From Cristatella mucedo (taxonomy: Eukaryota > Bryozoa > Phylactolaemata > Cristatellidae), in assembly GCA_009760855.2 (NCBI GenBank), contig WPIO01000002.1, positions 7,150,001 to 7,214,000 on the forward strand: DNA of 64,000 nt. The letters are read 5' to 3'. Shown in pieces: positions 47,938 through 59,575 of the stretch (the stretch's first letter is position 1; each line of letters starts with the position of its first letter). The position numbers and the translations under genes were made by a program. The notes under the pieces are model-generated. The model saw only the letters and a list, made by a program, of their open reading frames with translations. It did not search any database and had not been told where the DNA came from.

Positions 47938-48707
47938 AAGGCTGTCCTCAGCGAATGCTTGTGCTCAAGATCCAGCTCAAGGTCGCATTCTGTAGCAAAA
48001 GACTCTAGCTTCGCGCAGTGGAGTCGACTCTCACTGTCAGCTCCAGGTGCATCCAGGCTCGCTATTCGCCTTCCTTCGAGGGCAGTTCGACCTGACACGG
48101 AGGATCTGGCTTCCGCAAGTCCAGTCACGAGTTTCAGCCTGATTCTTCACAGTGAAAAAGAAGGCAGGGGCTTAGTTCACAAAGCAGGCTTTCCTGGTTG
48201 CGGATGAGAAGCTCTCGCTAAGACGCCGAGCATTTACGAGCTATTATGACCCTTGAGGACTCACAAAATTGCTCCCTGTGAAGCAGCATGTCGACTGCAA
48301 GGTCATGTCGTTAATAATAGCAACAATGATAATACTTTTGGCATAGCACTCTCGGAGAAGCCACTAAATCTTGGGTCCAACCATTCTTCGGCTCTGGCTT
48401 ACTAACCTTGACCTACTTACGCTTCGGCACCACCGCTCTTCAAACTCCCGTCGTTTAGCTATACCTCTCTTGGCAAAATCAAATCCTAAAGAGACCGTGC
48501 TTGCAGATGCTTTGCAATTAATCCTCGAACTCAATACCGACTGGTGTCACGACATTGTCCCAATTGACATTGATAAGCAAAACTAAAAACGCAGCTGTTC
48601 CTCTCAGCACATGTCTTGTCCTTAAGATTCGATCTTTTCGAGCTTATTCTTGCTACTGCTGTTCAAGGCATTATCACTTAATTTTTTAAGTAGCAAATTA
48701 ATTCAAT
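47938..48707. other. No recognised gene
   Basis: Only a short LINE-tail-like trace near 48,315-48,360 (GGCATAGCACTCTCGGAGAA). Confidence 0.35.
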
Positions 48708-48800
48708 AATAATAATAATAATGCACTTGATAAAGCGCCCTCGGAGAACATAATCTCTTTCTAGGCGCTTTACATCTGCTGCAAAGGAATTCATCAAATT
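48708..48800 (-). repeat. LINE 3' tail
   Basis: (AAT)n, then TGCACTTGATAAAGCGCCCT and TTTCTAGGCGCTTTACATCTG: the LINE 3' stem-loop on the minus strand. Confidence 0.7.
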
Positions 48801-50644
48801 GCTTGGACTTTTTAAGTTTATATTAAGGTGGCATGTAATTTCAAACTCATAAATGCAATACACTGTGACGAGTTGGAGTTTTGCCTTTCCTTCCATAGTT
48901 GTTTGTGTCCGCTGTTTTTAATTTATATATACGAATTATATTAGACAGCTCTAGGAATGACTTTGTGGAACCACGAGAGGCTCAAAAAATTTTGGAAGCC
49001 ACTGCAATAACCATTGAACTACAGAAGATACGGGTGTTACCGCTCTACAAAACACCGGTTTTGGGAGCTCTTGCAGGCCCTGCCCATGCGACCGAGCTGG
49101 ATCCCTACATTGCGAAAGTGTACACGTGTGTAATAAGTGTATGAGAGGAAAGCCTACGCGAGTATTTGCTGTGCGAATGCGCTAGCGTTTCCGGAAAAGT
49201 CCTTGTCAACAAGCACTTCGCTCGAGAAGCCGGCAATATTTCTCTGGAAATGCATGACAAATAACTGTGGAGCTGGTGCCTCGAAGCACTGCTCATGAGT
49301 CGTGATGCTGGCTCGCCGACACGCTCAGGTGTGCCGATCGTAGCAGAGTCGACCGTAGCAGAGCGCTCGTGCCTTGGTTAGAAAAAAGTCCGTGGCATTC
49401 ACGCAGAGCAGTCTGTTTGACACTCATATAGGGAGTTCTCATAATTTAGGAACTTCTGGGAATCTCTGGTACTCTCCTAATCTAACCGATTTAACATGCA
49501 CATGCTCTACTATACATATTTGAGTTCGGTGAATTGTCGAAAAAAAAACGTTTTCTGCTTATGAGATGTTGAAGCAATACAGTGAACAAGGCCCGGAGGC
49601 CGAAGTCGGGTGACGTGGCGGCAACGAATGCGTATAGATGCGACAGCCCTAATGGTCTGCACCTTCAATGGTGAGTCAACGCTGCAACGAATCAAAGTAG
49701 AGCAGCAGGGAGTCGAGAGACAGACAGACAGACAGACAGAGGCAGTTTGCTTCATTGACGATCAAGATAAGAATCTGTGGTTGTCACCCGTACCTCTGAA
49801 GATCTTGGCTTCAAATTGATCTGCCATCGCCGTGTAACATAAGAATCTAATGTTTTTTGAGCAGCGTGACAGTGGGCATTTTAAATCATTACATCGAACG
49901 AAGCAACATACTTGGATGATAAATTTGACCTCGAGAAGCTTTTTTTCTAAAGGCAAGTTGAGCGGCTTGGAAAGCAGAAGACCCATACCGCGTAACGTCC
50001 GAGTGCTCTACTACATTATCAAGCGCTACTTTTTTCTATGTGTTGTGAGTTTTATTTCACAATTACTTATGCCCCAGTAGTGTGCAAAATGAAAAATGCT
50101 CTTGGTAACTGCGCTCAAAGTCCAAGTATGTCCTGATGAAAGCACTCGCCTTGCCCCTCTGAGCTCCCACGTTCTCATTAAATTTTGTTACGATGAGCAT
50201 CAAGGATATGGACTTTTTTGGAAGTTCCCCGTACCATTCTAGAATATTTCTTTACGAGAGCGTGAACTTGCTGCTCAAAGTTTTCCGCCTTGTAATTTCG
50301 CAGAAAGACGTGAACCAGTGCAAATACGGACCAAAAATAAATTGAAATATATTACCTTGTGCAACTGGCGAGCATGTTTTGGGCAACAGAGCATGCAAGC
50401 CACAATGGTGTGCTGCCGTCGCCGCCCGATACTCATCCTGAAGGTGTCTACAGCTTTCACTTTGAGGTCGCCGACTTGTCGTACCTCGCGACAGCCACCA
50501 TGAGCTTCGCTCGCAGGACTTGTCAGGGGTAAAGTCAAGATTTTCTTAGACTTTCTTGGACTTGGATTGCGCTCTCAACTGCAGCGAATGTGCGGACAAG
50601 CGCGCGCACGCGCGCGCGCGTTGAATTGCGCCCTAGTTTGACCC
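48801..50644. other. No recognised gene
   Basis: No recognisable coding similarity. A short (CAGA)n run lies near 49,720-49,741 and a CGCGCG-rich stretch near 50,598-50,621. Confidence 0.4.
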
Positions 50645-50757
50645 AGGGGAACGGTTCTCACCTATTAGGGCAGAGTTCATGGGCTCGAGCCCTGCGGCTG
50701 GGGTACAGCGCCCTGATAGAGATTAAATTCTCTTAGGGCGCTACGCAAATTAACTAC
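50645..50757 (+). repeat. LINE-tailed SINE-like repeat
   Basis: B-box-like GGGCTCGAGCCCTGCGG, then AGCGCCCTGATAGAGATTAA and TCTCTTAGGGCGCTACGC: the family 1 tail on the plus strand, with a poor head. Confidence 0.5.
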
Positions 50758-50992
50758 ATTAATGTATTTATTGTATCGCTTCCGTAAGCTCCGGCTGCTT
50801 CCCGTGCGCCAACGAGCGTGATCGTCTCAAGGATAGTACACCGGAGGCAGTGACGCAGTCGGACTCGGAGAGAGCCAAGCAGAGGTCTCGTCCGATCTTG
50901 CTGCATCGCTGCGAGCTTTGCGTCATCGGCTTTTACCGGGATTTTTCTCGTCGACGTGACTCGCCGTCGTAGCAATCCGCGGCCTCCCGGAG

Positions 50993-50994
<2 letters not shown>

Positions 50995-51072
<78 letters not shown>

Positions 51073-51103
51073 TCTATCGCTCTCTTTCTCTCTCTCTCTC
51101 TCG
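50995..51103. repeat. (CT)n microsatellite
   Basis: About 75 bp of pure CT, then a degraded CT stretch. Confidence 0.92.
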
Positions 51104-52246
51104 GCACGGCAAAGTGGGAGCGATGGACTCGCGTTGCTGCCTAGCATCAGCAGCACGCCCAGGGACACGTCACCACGAGCATTCCTCCGGTATGCCGAAA
51201 GAGTTCACTAGAAATAGTTGCGAAATTCAATCGTAAGTGGAAGAAATTGCCGCCATCTCCCAAGCTGCTGCCGACCCACCCCGAGTTCCATCTTTTTCCA
51301 GCAGCTTAAGCCTGCGTGCAGATTCATCGGCGAAACGGAATGGCCACGTGCGGGCACTTGCGGCAGAGTATAGCGAGCTCCTAAATCACTTTTCGATTCA
51401 AACAGACTGGATTTCTGCGTATCCCGCACCCCTAACTACCAGCGAAGTGCCGTATCTACTACCGTAGGGAAACGATTGTTGGTAAGATCACTTTGCCAGC
51501 GCGAAGCAGCGCTGCAACCGAGATCGCGGTAACGCTCCTAGGGCCAGGTCCGTGGGTACGTCCGCGACTACAAATATCGAGGTCGGCGTCGGAAAGAACA
51601 GTCTTCGCAGCTGCTCAACGCGCTCGACAGCTCTGCCAAATGGCTATTGCAGAGGTGCGGCTTCGACAGATCCGTTATAATAAATGCCAGCCCCGCCCCC
51701 ACGGAACCTCGCCTTCGAGGCGCGTGCGAGAGCAGTAAAACGGCGCAGCCGCCGTTTACTGGAGGCCGCGCTCTAGCGGCGAAACTACGCGTCGGACGCA
51801 TAAACCGCTCTCCGGATGTCGGTTGGCGGCGAACTTTCGAATCCCGAAAGTTGGATGATGCGGCTATGCCTCATCGCCGAGGCAATCTATCGCTCCGGCG
51901 CTCCGCCCCCGGACTTCGCCGTCAAAAGGCTGCACGCGCGCCGCCGTACCGGAGTCGCCACCAAAGTGCAGAGGTAGGTGGCCGTCGTGCGTGCGCTGCG
52001 CAACGGGGCCGCCGCCGCACGGCCGACTGCCGTCTGACGCCGCCGGCCGCATTCGCCGCGGCCACCCGCGCTCAGCAGCGAGCTGAAGCAGCGGCGGCAG
52101 CGTGCATTTGACCCGCCCGCTGTCGCCGCGGCCGCCGCTGGGCGCCGGCGGCCCCTCTGCCGCCAGCGCCAGTGCTCCAGTGCTCGCCGCCTGCACGCGC
52201 AGGTGTCGCGCTCGCCGCCTTCGCAGACGCACTCTACGGGCAAATT
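51104..52246. other. Upstream flank of GST-3
   Basis: Increasingly GC-rich towards 52,246, with CCGCCG-type repeats, as expected for a promoter and 5' UTR. An in-frame extension upstream of the GST-3 ATG exists but shows no conserved residues. No promoter element is called. Confidence 0.4.
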
Positions 52247-52403
52247 ATGAGCGGTGATCACAAGTACAAGCTAATCTACCTCAACGCCCAGGGCCGAGCG
52301 GAAGTGGCCAGGTACATGTTCGTGCTCGGCCGCTGCCCGTTCGAGGACCACCGCGTCGACATGGCCCAGTGGCCGGTGGTTAAGCCCAGTGAGTGGACGC
52401 GGC

Positions 52404-52497
<94 letters not shown>

Positions 52498-54650
52498 GCA
52501 GTCCCGTACCCGCGGCGGCGGTGGCCGGGCGGAGAGCGTGGCGTTGGGTGCCGAGACGGCTATGATCGGCGACTCGCGTAGCTGTACAGAGACGTAAGAG
52601 AAGAGCCGACGAGTTCTGCGAGAGTATGCGTACCCCCCCCCGACGTTCGAGAGACGGCACGCCCTCGAACCAGATCGGGCGTCGAGCTCCGCGGGAGGAC
52701 TCGCTGTGTCGTTTCGCACTCCGAAGCGCTCGCCCTTCCAGGCGCTCAGCGCTTTCCTCGGTGGCTGCGTGTGCGATCGCGTCTTCGCTCGCTTGCAGCC
52801 ACTCCGTACGGCCAGGTGCCGGTGCTCGAGATCGACGGCGTCTCGTACTGCCAGTCGGAGGCCATCTACCGTTACCTGGCCCGTCAATTCGGTACGAGTC
52901 GCACAGCGGCCGTCTCGGACGGGCTCGCACCGGGGCTGCTGTGGCGGCGGCGGCGGCGGTACGCTCGCTCGCGCGTCGGTCGGGCGGCGCATCAGGCAGC
53001 GCGTTCTCGTGGTCGCCTCAGGTCTGTACGGCAAGACTCTGGAGGACGGCCTGCTAATCGACCAGATTCTCGGGTGCATCGGCGACTTTTTCCGCGACGT
53101 CCTCAGCGTTAACGCGATGACCGGCGAGGAGCAGGTACGGGCCGCCCGTAGCCGCCGGAGCGCCGAGGGAATACGAGACAATAGACATTCTCGACGCGCG
53201 CAGACGGACATCGACCGCGTCGCGGTGACGTCGCGGACGCTGGTCTGCTGCTGCGGACGTTCGCCGACGCTCGTCGGCGCCGCTCTCTGCCGGCGAGCCA
53301 GACTGAGCCGCGCAGCGATGGCAGAATTAAGGCTGCGGGCGGCACAGCCGGCTGAGGGCGGCATCTGGGTGGGGAAAGGGGTTAAGAAGTCGAGCCAAAC
53401 CGCTTTTCCGAACATCGAGCGGCTACCATCAAAGTTCGATGGCGCACCTGCGCGGTAGACGCGTGCAGCCGACGCCGTCGCCACGCATCGGGAGCATCGT
53501 GTAGCGAGCGAGCCCAGTCGTTAGGCCACGTGAGGGCCGGTCGCTACGATCGCTTTCGCTGCCATCGGGAGATGACGTGAAGCACTTCGGCAGGCCATGA
53601 CAGGCCGGCTAAAGACGGTCTTCTGGACTTGAGCCGCCGCTGGTCCCAAAAATGTAGAGAGGATATAGCCGCTGTAGCGTCTGCAGGTACGGTGAAAGAA
53701 TTTTGAGGTGCAAAATGGCTAAACGGCGACACCAAAAATTATTGCGCTTCGCGTTGCTCTCGATTGTCACTAGCCGTCGTGGTACTTACCACTCTACTAC
53801 GGCAAGCAGATTAGAAAATTCAAATCGTATGCCCCTGCCTAGGTCTGGCGAGCAACTCTGATATGCGGTCATATCCGGTCCGTAGCTCTGGGAAGCTCTC
53901 CTCGGTGCAGTTCCATCACCAACCAACGCCACGATAGGGTACTCTTGTTGCTATATTTTCTCCTCCATTCAGCTACACGCGAGCGATCGAGCGGACACTT
54001 TGCTCGTCCTATCCGGCTGACGTACGCAGAGCGAACTTTTCGAACAGCGTCCTCGACTTTGCTGGACTAGTGACAGGCACTCAGCGAGCATGCGAACAGC
54101 GAGGGCGCACTTTCTTTAGAGCAAATGTAAAATGCCTAGAAAGAGATTTAGTTGTCTGAGAAGGCTATAGACAAATGTGTTATAATTGTCATCATTATTA
54201 TCATTACTATTATTACTGGCTGGCTGCGCTTGCGCGTCGTAGGAAACTGCCAAGGCCAAGCTCGTAGCTGGAGCCGTTCCAAAGATAACAAAGTTTATAG
54301 AGGCGCAGCTCGGCGAAAACAAGTGGCTCGTCGGTGGCAGCGTGAGTCGCAGCCGCTATCCGCGAGCTTATCCGCCCGCGCGCGCCTCTTGTGCATGCGT
54401 TCGAGCGCGCGGGCGAGAGAGCGCTCGCCGCAGCGTCCGGCGGCTTTCGCATCCGCTGCTGCTTGACGGTCGTTGGCAGGTGTCGCTCGCGGACGCCTTG
54501 GTCTTCGAGCTGTTCAGCGCACCCGTCGCCGGGCGCTACTTGGGTGACTGGCAGCAGCACAGCGCCACCGTGGCGCAGCTGGTTGAGCGCTTCGCCGCCC
54601 TGCCCGCCATAGCCGACTACGTCGCCCGACGGCCAGCCGCCTCGTTCTGA
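52247..54650 (+). CDS. Sigma-class glutathione S-transferase, GST-3 (five exons)
   Basis: Coding exons on the plus strand: 52,247-52,388, 52,799-52,891, 53,022-53,134, 54,243-54,341 and 54,480-54,650 (142+93+113+99+171 = 618 nt, 205 residues). Intron phases equal those of GST-1 and GST-2. The N-domain has YKLIYLNAQGRAE with the catalytic Tyr at residue 11 (a three-residue longer start), the Trp of AQWPVVK, and glutathione-site VPVLEIDG plus QSEAI. The C-domain has the ENKWLVGG...VSLADALVF helices and the IADYVARR end. All introns are GT-AG, so the GC donor of its paralogues is absent. Intron 1 holds a (CT)n tract and intron 3 ends in a LINE tail. The gene is compact (2.4 kb) and inverted relative to GST-1/2. 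A cytosolic glutathione-conjugating or prostaglandin-isomerising role is inferred from the family. Confidence 0.9.
52408..52496. repeat. (CT)n microsatellite in GST-3 intron 1
   Basis: About 44 CT units, starting 20 bp after the splice donor. Confidence 0.95.
54115..54217 (+). repeat. LINE 3' tail at the end of GST-3 intron 3
   Basis: AGCAAATGTAAAATGCCTAG and AGAGATTTAGTTGTCTGAG, then ATT-rich tail; this ends about 25 bp before the exon 4 acceptor. Confidence 0.65.
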
Positions 54651-54849
54651 ACGCGGCAGCGTCGGCGCACACGCCGTCTCCACGCCTGCCGCGACAGCCG
54701 CTTCAGCTCGGCGACGCGGCGGTCGTTGGATTGCCCGCGTCCCCCCCACCCCGCTCTGCAGGCTGCACTGCCTGTCGCTGGCAGCGACGCGAGGCAGTCG
54801 GCTAAACGCAGCGCGAAAAAGGCCGAACGCCGCCGCGATGAGCGGAACG

Positions 54850-54859
54850 AATAAATAAA
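54850..54859 (+). promoter_or_regulatory. Poly(A) signals for GST-3
   Basis: Two overlapping AATAAA hexamers (AATAAATAAA) 200 nt downstream of the stop codon. Confidence 0.6.
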
Positions 54860-55084
54860 GGTGCCGGAGGCGACGCGAGTGAGAGCTCCCGTCTTTTATC
54901 AGCCCGCGCCTGCGAGACGCGAGCGAGCGAGCGCGAAGCAGCTCTCAGACGCAGTCGTGCTGATGGGGCTGCGCCGGCAAGAAGCAGCAGCGTCAGAAAC
55001 TGAGGCCGCCGACTGCAGTTCGTTCTTGTTTGTTGTTCGCTGCTGTTCGTGCTTTGGACGGTTTAGTGCCCTTTGCATTGGGAT

Positions 55085-55240
55085 ACTACAGGTACGGCGT
55101 TTGCTTTCACGACCTCGGTCCCGAGGTCGTGGGTTCGATTTCTGCGGTGGGCGATTCTTTATCGCCACTGCAAGCGGTAGTGATAGCCGTAAAGGCTCTT
55201 CTGTCGCTATAAAAAAGAGGCTGCTTAATCAGCTAGGATT
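55085..55240 (+). repeat. tRNA-derived SINE, family 2
   Basis: Head with GAGGTCGTGGGTTCGATTTC (B-box-like), then CACTGCAAGCGGTAGTGATA and the core AAAGGCTCTTCTGTCGC. Confidence 0.65.
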
Positions 55241-55328
55241 TATTATTTTTTATTTATTTATTATAATGCATACACGTGGCTTTGCCGCTTAATTATGGCC
55301 TCCGATTTGCGCTTACGGCCTGCCCTTC

Positions 55329-55420
55329 GGCATAATAATAATAATACATTTGATAAAGCGCCCTCAGATAACTCAATCTCTTTCTAGGTGCTTTACATTT
55401 GCTGCAAAGGAACATACATT
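55329..55420 (-). repeat. LINE 3' tail
   Basis: (AAT)n, then CATTTGATAAAGCGCCCTCA and TTTCTAGGTGCTTTACATTTG on the plus strand: the LINE 3' stem-loop in minus orientation. Confidence 0.65.
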
Positions 55421-55584
55421 AATGGCCCGGCCCTTTGATGAGGGTCAAGAATTTAACGGTCGAGGCAGTGGGCAGTTGAGAAAGCTGTAACCCGCCTACA
55501 GGGGTGCGGTCCTACTTGTGCTGGACGTTGGTGCTGTCAGGCGAAAGTTCGGCGTGGTGCGGCTTGCGTAATCAGGCTTTACAA

Positions 55585-55735
55585 ACAGCTCCACAGTCAA
55601 GTGTGCCTACTTTCAGCTACGTAACATTGCTAACATTCGGGCTTGCTTAGACAGGGATGCCACATCTAAGTTGGTCCGTGCATTTGTTACAACTCATCTC
55701 GACTTGTGTAACTCACTACTTGCTGGTCTACCGCC
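55585..55735 (+). pseudogene. LINE reverse transcriptase C-terminal fragment
   Basis: Reads KCAYFQLRNIANIRACLD and LVRAFVTTHLDLCNSLLAG, the segment after the YADD box in the intact copies. Orientation is opposite to the adjacent tail at 55,329-55,420, so the two are separate or rearranged pieces. Confidence 0.65.
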
Positions 55736-56569
55736 ACGTGCCGCCGACACGACGCACCGACGACACCGGGGGCGGATCGCCGTCGCCCTCATCCTGCAAT
55801 GGCCGGTTTCCTCGCCGCTTAAGTGCAACGACGTCCGCTAGCGCTGGCCGCTCGGCGGTCTCAGCGGTACCTCGCGGATGCCTACCGAAATCTCGCGCGC
55901 CGACCCTGCTGCTTGCTGGCGCCGGCAGCAGCCGGCGGACACGAGCCGTCTGCTTCGACACACCGCCCTCTGCCGAAAGCAGTTACCATCAATATGCGTA
56001 GATATACGGGTCTTCCGCCTGCAGCCAGGCTGGCCGCCAGTTTCGATACCGCCGGTCGATGCTGCTGCGCCAGCTGGCAGCCGCGCCTCTGCCTGCAAGC
56101 CCTCCTCCGGCTGAGGATGAGCAGCGCCGCGGCCGCCACGCCGCGGGTTGCGGTCGCCTAGGTAGCGCGGCGCTCTCGATTGTCATCTCACCGCTGTACG
56201 AACTCGGCCTGTCGCTCTCTTGCGGAAGCGCCGGCACTTCGTCGTACATGCGCACATGGTCTACGCACTTGTACCGACTGCCACACGGGAAGTCCGCGGC
56301 CAATTGCCTGATGCCGCGGGATGTGTGCGCGCGCGCGCGTGCGCGTGTGCTCGCTTGGCTTGTGAAGGGCGCAATGACGGGCTCCGTTCCTTTCAGGTTG
56401 AACAAGGCTCGATGCGACGTACGCAACGAACAAGTCTATTCAGCATGCCGCACGCACACGTGCGCGCGCGCACTGCATCAGCGAAAATGTGCGACGCAAG
56501 ACAGGTGATAACCCAGTTGATGCTGTCATAATTTTCTTATACATTATAATGTACCTAAAGGTATAGGCT

Positions 56570-56642
56570 GCCCGGATAGCTCAGTCGGTAGAGCATCAGA
56601 CTTTTAATCTGAGGGTCCGGAGTTCGAGTCCCCGTTCGGGCG
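56570..56642 (+). tRNA. tRNA-Lys (anticodon TTT)
   Basis: A 73-nt intronless cloverleaf. Acceptor GCCCGGA pairs with TTCGGGC (one G-T), D arm TAGCTCAGTCGGTAGAGCA (A box), anticodon arm CAGACTTTTAATCTG with TTT anticodon, variable loop AGGGT, and T arm CCGGAGTTCGAGTCCCCG (B box). A run of seven T (56,650-56,656) follows as a Pol III terminator. No SINE body is attached. Confidence 0.95.
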
Positions 56643-56774
56643 GAGCAGATTTTTTTGTCAGCCGCAAGCAATTCCTTTAGGCAGGTATTTTACCTGTAAT
56701 TCTGAAAACTTGCTCACAATAATCCAAAGAGAGGCATACACGTATTTTGACACTGCTAGAGTTTCTCTGCGGTG

Positions 56775-57547
56775 CACTGCAGCCGTTGGATGAAATCCTA
56801 ACCAACCGAAGGCGGTGTAGGTACTTCTGTAACTCACTGCTTGCTGGCCTACCGGCATTTGCAATCAGGCGCTTACAGCTGATGCAAAACTCTCCAGCTA
56901 GGCTTGTCTGTCGTGAGCATACATCACCCTAATTCTCGCCGATCTGCACTGGCTTCATGTAAAGCAACGCAACGATATCAGGGTTTTGTCACTCACTTTT
57001 AGGTCCCTTCATTATTGGCTCCAGCCTATGTATCAGATCCACTCTTCCACCAGGCCATGCATCGTACCATCCGCTTTTTGGAATCTAACAATTTACCAAT
57101 ACCTCATACAAACCTCAAATGCTAGGAGACCGTGCATTTAGTTCGCAGGCTCCCAAAGTCTGGAACTCACTCCCTCCGTCCCTGGTACAATAAACCGTTG
57201 GCGTTGTTCTGGGCCAGGTTCTGTATGCCGAACCACACTTGCATCGCGACATCTCCTGACTTGACCACATAAAAAAACAACTAAAAATGCACCTATTTAT
57301 CGCAGCATTTACTGGGTCCCTGTGACTCGACTTTCGTGTGCTTATGCGTGCTAATACTGCGCATGCTGCCACTAACCACACTTGCATGCTGACCTAGTGC
57401 ATCTTACCCCTAACCACGTTAGTAACGTTGCTTAATAAGCATGATACAGCTCACCATTCGATCGCGTTTCCTTTGCAGCAAATGTAAAGCGCCTAGAGAG
57501 AGATTGGGTTCTCTGAGGGCGCTTTATCAAGTGTATTATTATTATTA
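56775..57547 (+). pseudogene. CR1/L2-type LINE 3' copy
   Basis: Plus strand. Starts in the FCNSLLAGLPAFAIRRLQLMQNSPARLVC segment with broken frames, passes the stop region (TACTGGGTCCCTGTGACTCG) and the CATGCTGCCACTAACCACA repeats. It ends in the full stem-loop (AAAGCGCC ... GGGCGCTTT) and an ATT tail at 57,547. Confidence 0.8.
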
Positions 57548-58139
57548 GGTTGGGTCATATCAGGATGATTGGTTAAAAACCTTCGCCTTTTTAGTAGTGG
57601 GCCCGCTCGTGCAATGACATTAAAGCATTATGTGAATGCTTCGCAGATACGTAGGTACAACGTGGGGCGCGTTACGTAATTCTCGCGACGAGCACTTAAA
57701 GCTGAAAACTGCAAGCTGCCTCCCTGTGATCCTTGCTAAGAGCAAAGGTGTACTGATTCCTTGAACCAGCTGTATCATCCGTTCATCGGAGTTAACATGC
57801 GATCTAGGTCGACGGTGAGGTGGGCGCCGTTCTCTTTTAGACGCGGGCTGCTAAGTCACTAACTTCCCGCCTTCACCCGACCTTCACCTCGACACGAGGA
57901 GTACGGCACACTTCTTGCAGCGGCTTCTTTTGCAGAGTGCTGATGTGTGCGATCAGTGCTGACGAGACAAATGCGTTCTATGCAACCTCGACAGGAAATA
58001 CGGAACCGTGAAGGGACCAACATATCATCACCCCGCGACTCAAAAACCTGCATTATTTCCAACTACATGCTAATAGATATTGCTTCTCGAGACCACTCGG
58101 CTTTAGTTCGCTGTCGTGCATTAGGCAGAATGAAACCAT
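57548..58139. other. No recognised gene
   Basis: No recognisable coding similarity or repeat. Confidence 0.4.
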
Positions 58140-58222
58140 TCAAGCATGCTTCCTTTGCAGGATATGCAAACTGTTCGGAAAGAGATTAAGCTCTCTGAGG
58201 ACGCTATAGAAATATAATAATG
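58140..58222 (+). repeat. LINE 3' tail, diverged
   Basis: GCATGCTTCCTTTGCAGGAT, AGAGATTAAGCTCTCTGAGG and ATAATAATG on the plus strand. Confidence 0.6.
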
Positions 58223-58590
58223 TTATTAAGAAACGTTCGAAAGGAAAGGACAAGTGGCGTAATATCCGGAGTGATGAGGGCTTGTAACCACATTCTACAT
58301 TACGCACTCAGGATAGGGCTTTAAAGCCTCAGCTATAAATCCGCTTGATACTCGGGCCGAATCCCAGTGAGCAGCGTAAGTTAAATTGCATTTTACATGC
58401 ATTAATTATCAAGTCCTGTCACTCAAATAGGTCTGCGGCTGAGGAGCACACACTCTTTTAGGATGCAGCGGCTAATGGTTCAAGATTTTGAGAGAGTACC
58501 ATCAGCGACCTTTGCCCGGAGCTGAGTAGTTGGAGATGACATCCTCCGGTCCGTCTGCATTTTTCAATTGCAGAGCCTTTTAGGAGGAAA

Positions 58591-58831
58591 AAATCTATCT
58601 TGTAAGAAAGGTGAGTCTATATCTAAAGCAGGCCCATGTCAGGCTTCTTAAAAAGCTGGGTGCCTTTAGCCGCAGAAGCTCCTCGTATGACCTCTACGTA
58701 AATACGCGTGGACAGAATCTGTTCTGCAAGAAAGGTCAGCCTACATCTAAAGCAGGCTTGCGGCAGGCTTCGTCATAAGCCGTGTGCATTTACCATAGAA
58801 CCTCTACGCACGACCTCCACGTAAATACGCG
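58591..58831. repeat. Two diverged tandem copies of a ~120-bp unit
   Basis: 58,591-58,711 and 58,714-58,831 share AAGAAAGGT, ATCTAAAGCAGGC, CAGGCTTC and CACGTAAATACGCG-type blocks in the same order. The blocks resemble the end region of the 47.4 kb MITE-like element. Confidence 0.6.
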
Positions 58832-59009
58832 AAGAAGTGCTTCACACGCGATATTTTAATTTATGCACAGAGTTTATGCAGATAGCCGCTGGAGACGCTG
58901 TTAGCAACGCGACCGCTACTTGCAATTTACGCTTAAGTAACGACATGGAAGTGTGCTTGTTTGGTCTTGTTTTTCGGCTTCCGGCGTAGGAACTCTGCAC
59001 TAAATCTAC

Positions 59010-59405
59010 GGCATTATGGACCAGAACGTGTTCATGGACGACGTCAAAAATGTTGGCATGCCCTATGCCAGAGCTCTTGTGTGGGAGAACTACGTTATAC
59101 AAATGGATAATGATCTCAAGCACACTGAAAGTGAAATGAAGCTCTTCTTGGCTGATTCAGGTGTCCGAGTCCTTAGTTGGCCAAGCCAATCTCCCGACCT
59201 CAGCCTTATTGAGCATCAATGGGACAGGTTGGAGTGCTCACTTAGAGCTGAGAACAGCATCTCGTCTTTCCCCGAGCAGCTTTTTGGTCGGCTTACGCAT
59301 CTGTGGGACTGCCTTAATTCGGATGTTTGCCGAAAGCTGACTGAGTCTATCACCTGGCGAATACGTGAAGTCACAAAGAACAGAGGCGGTCTGACCTCCT
59401 ATTAA
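59010..59405 (+). pseudogene. Tc1/mariner transposase, C-terminal part
   Basis: An open frame of 129 codons carries the second Asp box (QMDNDLKHTE) and the WPSQSPDLSLIEHQWD motif with the catalytic Glu, followed by a C-terminal helix region ending LTSY. The spacing between the second Asp and the Glu is about 34 residues, as in Tc1-type (DD34E) enzymes. The N-terminal DNA-binding half and the first Asp are missing and no TIRs were found, so it cannot be autonomous. Confidence 0.8.
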
Positions 59406-59575
59406 TGTAAGTACCCATTAGTGCATGTATAACCTTAGTTTTTATAATAAAAAATATTAAAACACCTTGTTCGCATGTTTTCAGTGCTGTTCGACGAACA
59501 GCGAGTCAATCACGTGACGGGACAGCGGCTTGGCGGCGGTACCCATTCACCCTCGTAAATGCTTTTGCATTTTAG

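Noticed and set aside
49762-49986. Possible exon with MADQFEAKIF start
   Set aside because: No family recognised and no supporting neighbouring exons; it cannot be told from a chance frame.
52276-53484. 402-codon minus-strand ORF
   Set aside because: It lies antisense to GST-3 exons 1-3, includes the translated CT repeat and shows no conserved motif; GC-rich DNA produces such frames.
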